This document shows positions 57,305 through 64,000 of a stretch of 64,000 bases of DNA, piece by piece. Source of the stretch: Candidatus Omnitrophota bacterium (GTDB taxonomy: Bacteria; Omnitrophota; Gorgyraeia; JABMRG01); assembly GCA_030593065.1 (NCBI GenBank), contig JAUVHV010000008.1, forward strand, positions 1 to 64,000. The letters run 5' to 3'. Under the pieces are notes generated by a model that was given only the letters and a program-made list of their open reading frames with translations, made no database searches and was not told the DNA's origin. Position numbers and translations under genes: made by a program. Positions within the stretch are counted from its first letter, which is position 1; the number at the start of each line of letters is the position of its first letter.

Positions 57305-57895
57305 ATGAAGGTATTAGGTGTTGACGCAAGTCCGCGAAGGAATGCGAATACAGAGACATTGTTGGATTGTGCTTTAAAAGGTGCGAGAGGTAAAGGTGTT
57401 AGAACAGAGAAGGTTGTATTGAACCTGCTCAGAATTAAACCATGCCAGGCCTGCGCGAGATGCTCTGAAACAGCAGTATGTTATATAAAGGATGATATGC
57501 AGGCCCTATTAAAAAAACTTAAAACCTGTGACGCCTTGATAATTGCCTCACCTGTCTATTTTGGCACGGTTACAGCGCAACTTAAAATAATGATAGACCG
57601 TTGCCAACCTGCCTGGATTGAAAAATATATATTAGGCAAACGCTTCCCGAAAAAAAGAAGGGGCATGTTTATATCGGTAAGTAATTATAATAACAAGAAT
57701 TTTTTCAGAAATTCAAAAGAGATAATCAGCATACTGTTCGCAGTTCTCGGTATTGGATTATCATCAGAGCTGTGTATTCCTTGTCTTGAAAATAGGGATG
57801 ATGTGCGGAATAATCTCTTACTAAGAAAAAAAGCTTTCCAGCGTGGACAGAGCCTTGTAAAATCTATCAGGCCGAGTATGCGCATTAAAGAATAA
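57305..57895 (+). CDS. NADPH-dependent FMN reductase-like iron-sulfur flavoprotein
   Basis: A 196-residue flavodoxin-fold protein: VDASPRRNANTETLL (FMN phosphate loop), PCQACARCSETAVC (about 47-60, four Cys as in iron-sulfur flavoproteins) and IIASPVYFGTVTAQLK. Four clustered Cys could bind an Fe-S centre; two more Cys lie near residue 160. An electron-transfer role is likely; partner unknown. It follows the phosphatase by five bases. Confidence 0.82.
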   Translation: MKVLGVDASPRRNANTETLLDCALKGARGKGVRTEKVVLNLLRIKPCQACARCSETAVCYIKDDMQALLKKLKTCDALIIASPVYFGTVTAQLKIMIDRCQPAWIEKYILGKRFPKKRRGMFISVSNYNNKNFFRNSKEIISILFAVLGIGLSSELCIPCLENRDDVRNNLLLRKKAFQRGQSLVKSIRPSMRIKE

Positions 57896-57896
57896 T

Positions 57897-58769
57897 ATGT
57901 GGATTTTTCTCTCGCTCGTAAGCGCGTTTTTCACGGCAACAACAGCTGCCTTATCAAAGTTAGCGTTAAAAGATAACGATGAATACATAGTTGGATGGAT
58001 ACGCTGTATTATAAGCGTGCCAATTTTTCTGTCACTGCTTTTTTTTATAAAAATTCCCCGGCTTGACGCGGCATTCTTTTATATTTTACTCATTCTTCTG
58101 CCGCTTGAGATAACCGCTTACCTGCTTTACCTAAGGGCACTAAAGCTTTCACCGCTCTCACTTATAATACCCTTTATGGCTCTTACACCGGTATTCATGA
58201 TTTTTACAACAAGGCTGATTTTAGGCGAACAGATTTTGCCTATGGGTATCGCGGGAATTTTATTTGTATTTACAGGTGCTTATATATTAAATATAAAAAC
58301 ACATAAAAATGGCCCCTTAGGCCCGATCTATTCGATCCTAAGGGAGAAGGGCTCTATGTTTATGATAATAGTCGCTTTTATCTACAGCATAACCGCGGTT
58401 TTGGGTAAACTCGCGATGGATCACTCCAGCCCGATGTTTATGGTCGCGGTATATTTTCCTGTTGTAACTATTTTCTTAACGCCGATTATGGTTATAAGAT
58501 ACATGAGAGGCGGGATAGACTTGAACAAGATAAAGTGCCAAAAAACATTATTTATATCAATAGGAGTTATATTTTCAGTGACAGTTTTAGTACATTTTAT
58601 AGCGCTCAATATGACCTCCGCGGCATACATGATAGCATTAAAACGTTTGAGTATGGTCTTTGGTATTGTCTATGGTTGGCTCTTATTTAAGGAGCAACAT
58701 ATAATCAGCAGGCTTTTGGGCGCGGGTGTTATGATATTTGGAGTTATACTGATATCACTTGCGCAATAG
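57897..58769 (+). CDS. EamA/DMT family transporter
   Basis: A 290-residue protein with about ten TM helices in two repeated EamA halves (about 1-135 and 155-290). The substrate cannot be predicted; relatives export amino acids, metabolites or lipid-linked sugars. The ATG lies one base after the flavoprotein stop. A 131-base gap with no terminator hairpin follows. Confidence 0.85.
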   Translation: MWIFLSLVSAFFTATTAALSKLALKDNDEYIVGWIRCIISVPIFLSLLFFIKIPRLDAAFFYILLILLPLEITAYLLYLRALKLSPLSLIIPFMALTPVFMIFTTRLILGEQILPMGIAGILFVFTGAYILNIKTHKNGPLGPIYSILREKGSMFMIIVAFIYSITAVLGKLAMDHSSPMFMVAVYFPVVTIFLTPIMVIRYMRGGIDLNKIKCQKTLFISIGVIFSVTVLVHFIALNMTSAAYMIALKRLSMVFGIVYGWLLFKEQHIISRLLGAGVMIFGVILISLAQ

Positions 58770-58828
58770 CAAAAGATCCCACTTCAATCGCTACGAAGGT
58801 AAAATAGGCGTACCCTCAGAAAATATAC

Positions 58829-58857
58829 TTGCATAATTATACGAATATACATATAAT
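58829..58857 (+). promoter_or_regulatory. Promoter of the efflux operon
   Basis: TTGCAT (58829-58834), 17-base spacer, TATAAT (58852-58857). The transcript would begin about 37 bases before ATG 58901. Confidence 0.7.
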
Positions 58858-58863
58858 TGTTAC

Positions 58864-58889
58864 TATATTAAATTATTATATTTAATATA
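58864..58889. repeat. 10-bp perfect inverted repeat in the efflux operon leader
   Basis: TATATTAAAT (58864-58873), six-base spacer, ATTTAATATA (58880-58889), between the promoter and ATG 58901, with no ribosome site nearby. Possible operator of a local repressor or a leader hairpin. Confidence 0.5.
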
Positions 58890-58900
58890 ATACTATTAAT

Positions 58901-60322
58901 ATGCAAATTACATATATTTTTATAATCCTACTACTAATCAGCGGATGCAGCAGTATAAACGCTTCACCCACTCCTTATCAAGAGTGGATGCCGCCTGAAT
59001 ATTACGATGCCCACCCATTGGAAGATGATTCCCAGAGTTTTATACGTTCTGAAAAACCGGATATTGATGAGCCGCTTACCCTTGCCAGGCTTTTGGATAT
59101 CGCGCTTAAAAACAACCCTGCAACACGCCAGGCATGGGAGGAGAGCCGCGCAAAACAGGCCATACTTGAGCAGGAGCAGAGCCAGCTCTACCCAAAGGTG
59201 ACTGTAAGTGCTGATGGTCTTCGCGAGAAATCGATTGCTACTCTTGAATCCGAAAATATAAATGATCTCAAGTATGGGCCGTCAGGAAAGGCTGAGCTTC
59301 TGCTCTTTGATTTTGGCGGCAGAGACGCGGAGATAGCGATTGCGTACCATGATATGCTCTCATCGGGTTTTCAGTTTAACCAATCACTTCAGGACCTGAT
59401 ACTCGATGTTGAGCAAAAATATTACGGGTTGGACAGCGCGTCTTCAGGCGTTGAAGCGGCAGAGGCGGATGTTATTGACGCAAAGGCATCGTTCGAAGCA
59501 GCTGAGTTAAGATTTCAGGTAGGGCTTGTTTCCAAGCTTGACCGACTTCAGGCAGGTTCAAGCTATGAGAATGCCTTATATGATTTAGAAGAAGCAAAGT
59601 TTATTTTGAAGACAACTAGAGCGGGCCTGGCTACAACATTAGGTTATAGCGCGGATATTGAACTTAATATAGTAAAGCCGGATAAAAAAGCGCCAACTGA
59701 TATTAACAAGCAGGATGTTTCAGAGATGATAGATGAGGCATTGCTTGTAAGGCCGGATATACAGGCAGCACGCGCGGCCTTACAAGCAAAAGCAGCTGCA
59801 GTTAAAGACGCTTCTTCCTCGCTTTGGCCGCATGTAAATCTTGGCGGAACTATGGGGCATAACTGGTATAAGTATTACAATCAAAAGAGGCCGCGTAATG
59901 ACGATTACTCATATACAGGTTATCTCAGCCTTGAATGGGACATCTTTGATGGTTTTTATAATATAAATAAAAAACTTGAGGCAGAAGCTGAACAATCTGC
60001 CCAACGCGCCAGGCTTATTGAGCTTGAGCTTGAGATGAGCGCGGATGTATGGTCGAAATATTATAACTATAATACCGCTGTACGCAAGCTTAAGTTTAGT
60101 GAGGCATTTCTTAACAGTTCAAAGGCATCGTACGATTTAGCTTTTGAAGGCTATGGCGCCGGCCTTAAGGACATGCTCGATCTCTTACAGGGCCAGAGCG
60201 CGCTCTCAGAGGCAAGGGCTAAGTTTGTAAATTCAAGAAAAGATCTTTTTGTCGCTGTCGCGGAACTTGCCCATGCTACAGGTACGCTTAAAGCGGGCAT
60301 AATAGAAAAACCTGAGGAGTAG
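58901..60322 (+). CDS. TolC-family outer-membrane efflux lipoprotein (OMF)
   Basis: A 473-residue protein: lipobox ISGC (Cys about residue 16), then two repeated halves of long alpha-helices and beta segments typical of TolC (LTLARLLDIALKNNP near 60; a second start near residue 275, RPDIQAARAALQAK). It forms the outer-membrane channel of an RND pump with the next two genes. No ribosome site is seen, and the start sits after an AT-rich inverted repeat. It precedes the adaptor by six bases. Confidence 0.93.
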   Translation: MQITYIFIILLLISGCSSINASPTPYQEWMPPEYYDAHPLEDDSQSFIRSEKPDIDEPLTLARLLDIALKNNPATRQAWEESRAKQAILEQEQSQLYPKVTVSADGLREKSIATLESENINDLKYGPSGKAELLLFDFGGRDAEIAIAYHDMLSSGFQFNQSLQDLILDVEQKYYGLDSASSGVEAAEADVIDAKASFEAAELRFQVGLVSKLDRLQAGSSYENALYDLEEAKFILKTTRAGLATTLGYSADIELNIVKPDKKAPTDINKQDVSEMIDEALLVRPDIQAARAALQAKAAAVKDASSSLWPHVNLGGTMGHNWYKYYNQKRPRNDDYSYTGYLSLEWDIFDGFYNINKKLEAEAEQSAQRARLIELELEMSADVWSKYYNYNTAVRKLKFSEAFLNSSKASYDLAFEGYGAGLKDMLDLLQGQSALSEARAKFVNSRKDLFVAVAELAHATGTLKAGIIEKPEE

Positions 60323-60328
60323 AATAGA

Positions 60329-61537
60329 ATGAAATTTCTTAATTATAAAGAGATACTTAATCGTATAAAGGCATATGATTATAAGAATCCTGACGCCTAT
60401 AAGCAAGTTTTTAAAAATCCTAAATTCAGAAAAGGGCTTCTACTGGTAGTTATATTTATAATTGCCATTACATTCTTAAAGAGTTGCATCTTTAAGCCGA
60501 AACAAAAACCTATTCCACCAAGGCCTGTACAGACGGCCGTGGTTATTAAGAAGGATGTACCGATATTTATAGAATCCTTTGGCACGCTATCTTCGTTAGA
60601 AGATGTTGATATACGGGCACAGGTAACAGGAAAAATAGTAGAGGCGCATTTTAATGGGGGTGATGAGGTCTCTGTAGGTGACCTTCTTTTTATAATAGAC
60701 CCGCGTGAATATATCGCAAAACTTAGAAAGGCAGAGGCGTCTCTTGCTCAGGATGTTGCTGATTTAAAATTTAAGACCGATAATCTGGCGCGGAATAAAA
60801 TGCTTATAGAGAGGGACCTTATTTCAAGGCAGGATTATGAATCATTTCAGACTGTGGTTGAAGCCGGTAAAGCGGTGGTTGAACTTGATAAGGCAAATGT
60901 AGAGCTCGCAAAGATAGATGTAGGCTACTGTTATATTCAATCACCCATTGATGGCCTGACGGGTAAGCGCCAGGTCGATCCGGGTAATATTGTAACAGCA
61001 AATGACGGCCCTATACTGGTAAATATAAAGTGCATAGACCCTTTTTACCTCGATTTTACAATATCTGAAAAAGCGCTTGTTGATGTGCTTGACGCAAAAT
61101 CAAAAGGCATCCTGAAAGTAATAGTCAGGCCTGAAGGCGCCGAAGGTAAGGAGCTTCAAGGTGAGCTTGTATTTCTTGATAATACTGTAGATGATATGAC
61201 AGGAACCATACTTCTACGCGCGATAATTTCTAATACAGAGAGAAGGCTCTGGGCAGGAGAATTTGTAACTGTGCGCCTTATCCTGCGCATAGCCAGGGAC
61301 GCGATCTTAGCGCCATATGCTGCCGTAAGAATCGGGCAAAAAGGCCATTACCTCTTCGCGATTACAGATGATGATAAAGCAGATCTCCGGCAGCTTACAG
61401 TAGGTATGCGTGAAGATGATTACATTATTATTAAAAAAGGTGTCGGCGCAGGTGAAAGGGTGGTTACATTTGGTGAGCTTGGGCTTTCACCAGGGACACT
61501 TGTAGTAGATATAACTAAAAAGAAAGTGGAAGAATAA
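60329..61537 (+). CDS. RND efflux periplasmic adaptor (HlyD/MFP family)
   Basis: A 402-residue adaptor: a cytoplasmic start with a TM helix near 32-50, lipoyl/barrel-sandwich segment (RAQVTGKIVEAHFNGGDEVS), an alpha-helical hairpin (about 130-200), and a beta-barrel with QVDPGNIV and VFLDNTVDDMTGTI. It links the TolC-like channel and the inner-membrane pump. It has an uncleaved N-terminal anchor rather than a lipobox. Confidence 0.93.
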   Translation: MKFLNYKEILNRIKAYDYKNPDAYKQVFKNPKFRKGLLLVVIFIIAITFLKSCIFKPKQKPIPPRPVQTAVVIKKDVPIFIESFGTLSSLEDVDIRAQVTGKIVEAHFNGGDEVSVGDLLFIIDPREYIAKLRKAEASLAQDVADLKFKTDNLARNKMLIERDLISRQDYESFQTVVEAGKAVVELDKANVELAKIDVGYCYIQSPIDGLTGKRQVDPGNIVTANDGPILVNIKCIDPFYLDFTISEKALVDVLDAKSKGILKVIVRPEGAEGKELQGELVFLDNTVDDMTGTILLRAIISNTERRLWAGEFVTVRLILRIARDAILAPYAAVRIGQKGHYLFAITDDDKADLRQLTVGMREDDYIIIKKGVGAGERVVTFGELGLSPGTLVVDITKKKVEE

Positions 61538-61544
61538 ATAAGAT

Positions 61545-64000
61545 ATGAGCTTTTCTGAGATTTTTATAAAAAAACCTATCATGACAACCCTTGTTATGAT
61601 AGCAACAATTGCATTTGGTATATCCGCGTATTTTAAGTTGCCGGTTAGTGACCTCCCAGTAGTCGACTATCCGGTTATAACTATCAGCGTAGCCTATCCA
61701 GGGGCAAGCCCGGATATGATGGCATCTACAATAGCAAAGCCGCTTGAAGATGAATGTATGCAGATACAGGGACTGCGGACTATAATCTCTGAAAATACAG
61801 AGAGTCAGTCACAGATTACTTTGAGTTTCGATCTGAGTGTAGATGTTGACCTTGCGGCACCGGATGTTCAGGCGGCAATTCAACGCGCTACCGCGAATTT
61901 ACCGGATGATTTACCTGAGCCGCCGACGTATGAAAAGACAAATCCCTCAGATAAACCCATTGTTCATATATCAGTAACATCTGATACGCTTACAAAGGGA
62001 CAATTATTCGATTATGGCAATACCTCTATCGGCCAGCGCCTTAGTATGATACAGGGTGTTTCAAAGGTGGATGTCTGGGGAGCTGAGACCGCGGTAAGGG
62101 TGCAGGTTGACCCAAATAGGTTAGCCTCTCTGGATATAGGTATTGATGAGGTTGCGCAAGCAATACAGGCAGGAACTGTTATTATTCCGGCTGGAAGCTT
62201 AAATGGTGCCTTCCATACATTCTCTATTGAACCACAAGGCCAGCTTTTCAAGGCAGCGGATTATGAGAAGCTTATTATCGCTTACCGTAATAACGCGCCG
62301 ATATATTTGCGTGATGTCGCGAAATGTATCGACAGTACACAGAATGATGTTGTAAGGGTCTTGTCTTTTAATCGTGAGGATGGCTGGATAGACACAAATG
62401 TACATATTGCTGTAACAAAAGAGAGTGGGGCCAATACAGTAGCTCTTTCAAGGGCGGTAAGAGAGACTCTTTCCGCCCTAAAAGAAGAGGTTCCGGGTTC
62501 TGTCAAGATGGATATTTTTTATGATCAGTCAGTATCTATAATAGCGTCTGTAAAAGATGTAAAGAATACTATATTTATCGCGCTCGCGCTTGTCATAATG
62601 GTCATATTTGTCTTTCTTGGCCGGCTTTCCGATACTGTCATACCAAGCATTACGCTCCCTATAACTATTATCGGCACATTCGCGATAATGTATGTTGCCG
62701 GATTCAGCCTTGATAACCTTTCACTTTTGGGGCTTACGTTATCTGTAGGGTTTCTTGTGGATGACGCTATAGTTGTTTTGGAGAATACTGTCAGGCATGT
62801 TGAGAGCGGTATGAAGCCTTTAAATGCCGCGGTAAAAAGCATGAGTGAGATAACAGGTACTGTTATCTCAACAAGCATTGCTCTGATTATCGTGTTTGTT
62901 CCGTTGGTATTCATGAGTGGCGTTGTTGGTAAGTTTTTCCAGGAGCTCGCGCTGACTGTTATTGCCGCTATCGTGTGTTCAACCATAATAGCGCTTACAT
63001 TGACTCCAATGATGTGCGCGCGAATGCTAAAGGCAAAAACAGATTTTGATAAGACAGGCCAGAAAAAGAGCAAGTTTCAGGCTATGACTAATAAATATGA
63101 AACCTTGTTAAAGGATAACTACGCGGTTATGCTTAAATGGGTGCTTGAGCATAAGATCGTTTCACTCATTATGTGGGTAATATGCATTGCCGGTACCCTA
63201 TGGTTTGTTCAGCTTCTTCCCAAGACCTTTATACCGGAGGGTGATAGTGGTGCTATAATGGGGCTTATGCAGGCACCTCTTGGAATATCTTCAGAACAGA
63301 TGAGTAAATTCCAGGATGATGTCGATACTATTCTTGCTGATAATATGTCTATAGATAAGATAGTATCTGTAACAGGGCTGCAGACAGGCGCGGACCAGTC
63401 GACAGGAATCTTCTATTCTATATTAAAGCCGCTTAATGAAAAAGGCAGAGAGCCGATAGAGAAGGTTGTAAATGAGCTGCGCCCGGAAATGGCAAAATTA
63501 CCCAACGGGTTTGTATTTGTTGAGGCAATTCCGGCGCTTAGTATCAGTACCGGCGGTGAAAGTACTGCTCAAGGCGCAAAATATTCATATGTAATGCGTG
63601 GAGATGATAAGGACGGCCTGTATAAGGCGGCAATTGAGCTTGAGCAGAAGATGAAAACCTTGCGCGGTTTTGTAGATATACAAAACAGTGTAAAACTCGA
63701 TATGCCGCAACTTAATATAAAAATATTAAGAGACAGGGCATCGACTCTCGGTATTACAGCTGAAGATATAGAATATGGTTTAAGCCTTGCGTACGCGCAG
63801 GGTAAAGTGACCTTATATAAGAATGATGTCGACCAGTATTGGGTCATTGTTGAGCTTGATAAGAAATATCAGCGCGATCCTTTAGACCTTCATAGGTTAT
63901 ATATCAGGTCAAAGGTAACGGGAAGGCTTGTGCCTTTGGACTCTATTATCGAATTGACTGAGGGTGTTGGCCCCCAGAATGTACCACATTATAATCAGCT
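61545..64000 (+). CDS. RND efflux permease, AcrB/MdtB type (3' end outside window)
   Basis: The frame from ATG 61545 stays open to the window's right edge (818 complete codons). The N-terminus (SFSEIFIKKPIMTTL), porter repeats, TM block and proton-relay pair D406-D407 in GFLVDDAIVVLENT are typical HAE-1 RND features. It pumps hydrophobic compounds using the proton gradient. Substrate range unknown. It follows the adaptor by seven bases in the same operon. Confidence 0.95.
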   Translation, partial: MSFSEIFIKKPIMTTLVMIATIAFGISAYFKLPVSDLPVVDYPVITISVAYPGASPDMMASTIAKPLEDECMQIQGLRTIISENTESQSQITLSFDLSVDVDLAAPDVQAAIQRATANLPDDLPEPPTYEKTNPSDKPIVHISVTSDTLTKGQLFDYGNTSIGQRLSMIQGVSKVDVWGAETAVRVQVDPNRLASLDIGIDEVAQAIQAGTVIIPAGSLNGAFHTFSIEPQGQLFKAADYEKLIIAYRNNAPIYLRDVAKCIDSTQNDVVRVLSFNREDGWIDTNVHIAVTKESGANTVALSRAVRETLSALKEEVPGSVKMDIFYDQSVSIIASVKDVKNTIFIALALVIMVIFVFLGRLSDTVIPSITLPITIIGTFAIMYVAGFSLDNLSLLGLTLSVGFLVDDAIVVLENTVRHVESGMKPLNAAVKSMSEITGTVISTSIALIIVFVPLVFMSGVVGKFFQELALTVIAAIVCSTIIALTLTPMMCARMLKAKTDFDKTGQKKSKFQAMTNKYETLLKDNYAVMLKWVLEHKIVSLIMWVICIAGTLWFVQLLPKTFIPEGDSGAIMGLMQAPLGISSEQMSKFQDDVDTILADNMSIDKIVSVTGLQTGADQSTGIFYSILKPLNEKGREPIEKVVNELRPEMAKLPNGFVFVEAIPALSISTGGESTAQGAKYSYVMRGDDKDGLYKAAIELEQKMKTLRGFVDIQNSVKLDMPQLNIKILRDRASTLGITAEDIEYGLSLAYAQGKVTLYKNDVDQYWVIVELDKKYQRDPLDLHRLYIRSKVTGRLVPLDSIIELTEGVGPQNVPHYNQ

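Overview
The window looks like a chromosomal segment from a Gram-negative bacterium of the Omnitrophota (candidate phylum OP3) type. This is inferred from content, not from any search. The pointers are an enormous open reading frame at the left edge, many lipobox lipoproteins, an alginate-export-type outer-membrane barrel with a C-terminal Phe, a TolC/RND efflux set, a GuaB3-type IMP dehydrogenase, split GlyQ/GlyS, pyruvate phosphate dikinase, and a TIGR04073-like small exported protein of the kind linked to exosortase systems. Base composition is moderately AT-rich. Promoters of the TTGACA-N16/17-TATAAT type are frequent and fit the primary-type sigma factor encoded at 35023-35871.

Layout. 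(1) 1-10848: the 3' part of a giant gene (at least 3484 residues, open at the left edge). It has 84-residue tandem repeats, hydrophobic segments, a SecA-like DEAD ATPase region and two separate HExxH motifs, and is followed by a small PilZ protein. (2) 10886-14481: CIRCE-controlled groES-groEL, then a TPR/peptidase-MA protein whose signal-peptide codons coincide with the groE terminator. (3) 14490-24562: guaB3-like, a small exported protein, dnaE (apparently leaderless), HU, hisS-aspS, a LysM lipoprotein and phoH. (4) 24559-36386: a tightly overlapping housekeeping run (HD phosphohydrolase of the PgpH type, ybeY, a DgkA-PAP2 fusion, DUF502, recO, glyQ, glyS, ppdK, sigma-70, apt), then tRNA-Arg(CCT). 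(5) 36557-43520: a glycosyltransferase, a PHP phosphoesterase, lipoproteins, an outer-membrane barrel with a long structured leader, and a signalling cluster (PilZ, PC4-like, sigma factor, zinc-finger membrane partner, methyltransferase). (6) 43533-46381: a complete REP-associated tyrosine transposase element with nested inverted repeats, next to a reverse-strand group (spoVG, yraN, comM). (7) 46382-46790: the only gap over 300 bases, AT-rich, with a perfect 12-bp inverted repeat and one perfect DnaA-box sequence. (8) 46791-58769: a HhH-GPD glycosylase, a YjbQ-family protein, a UvrD-like helicase-nuclease, an EF-Tu-domain-2-like protein, era, an M48 protease, the TIGR04073-like protein, a nuclease-like lipoprotein, a TrkA-C membrane protein, a glycosyltransferase, an inositol-phosphatase, a flavoprotein and a DMT transporter. 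(9) 58829-64000: a TolC-like lipoprotein, an adaptor and an RND pump (cut by the right edge).

How the genes work together. Much of the window is essential machinery (chaperonin, replication, tRNA charging, ribosome maturation, recombination) packed in co-directional operons, many with 4-base start/stop overlaps. Two PilZ proteins imply c-di-GMP signalling, and the PgpH-type protein implies c-di-AMP turnover. The envelope genes (efflux, porin, lipoproteins, DgkA-PAP2, glycosyltransferases) describe a two-membrane cell with undecaprenyl-lipid recycling. The giant protein is the least explained item. It looks like a secreted or envelope-associated polyvalent protein combining an ATPase with protease-like motifs.
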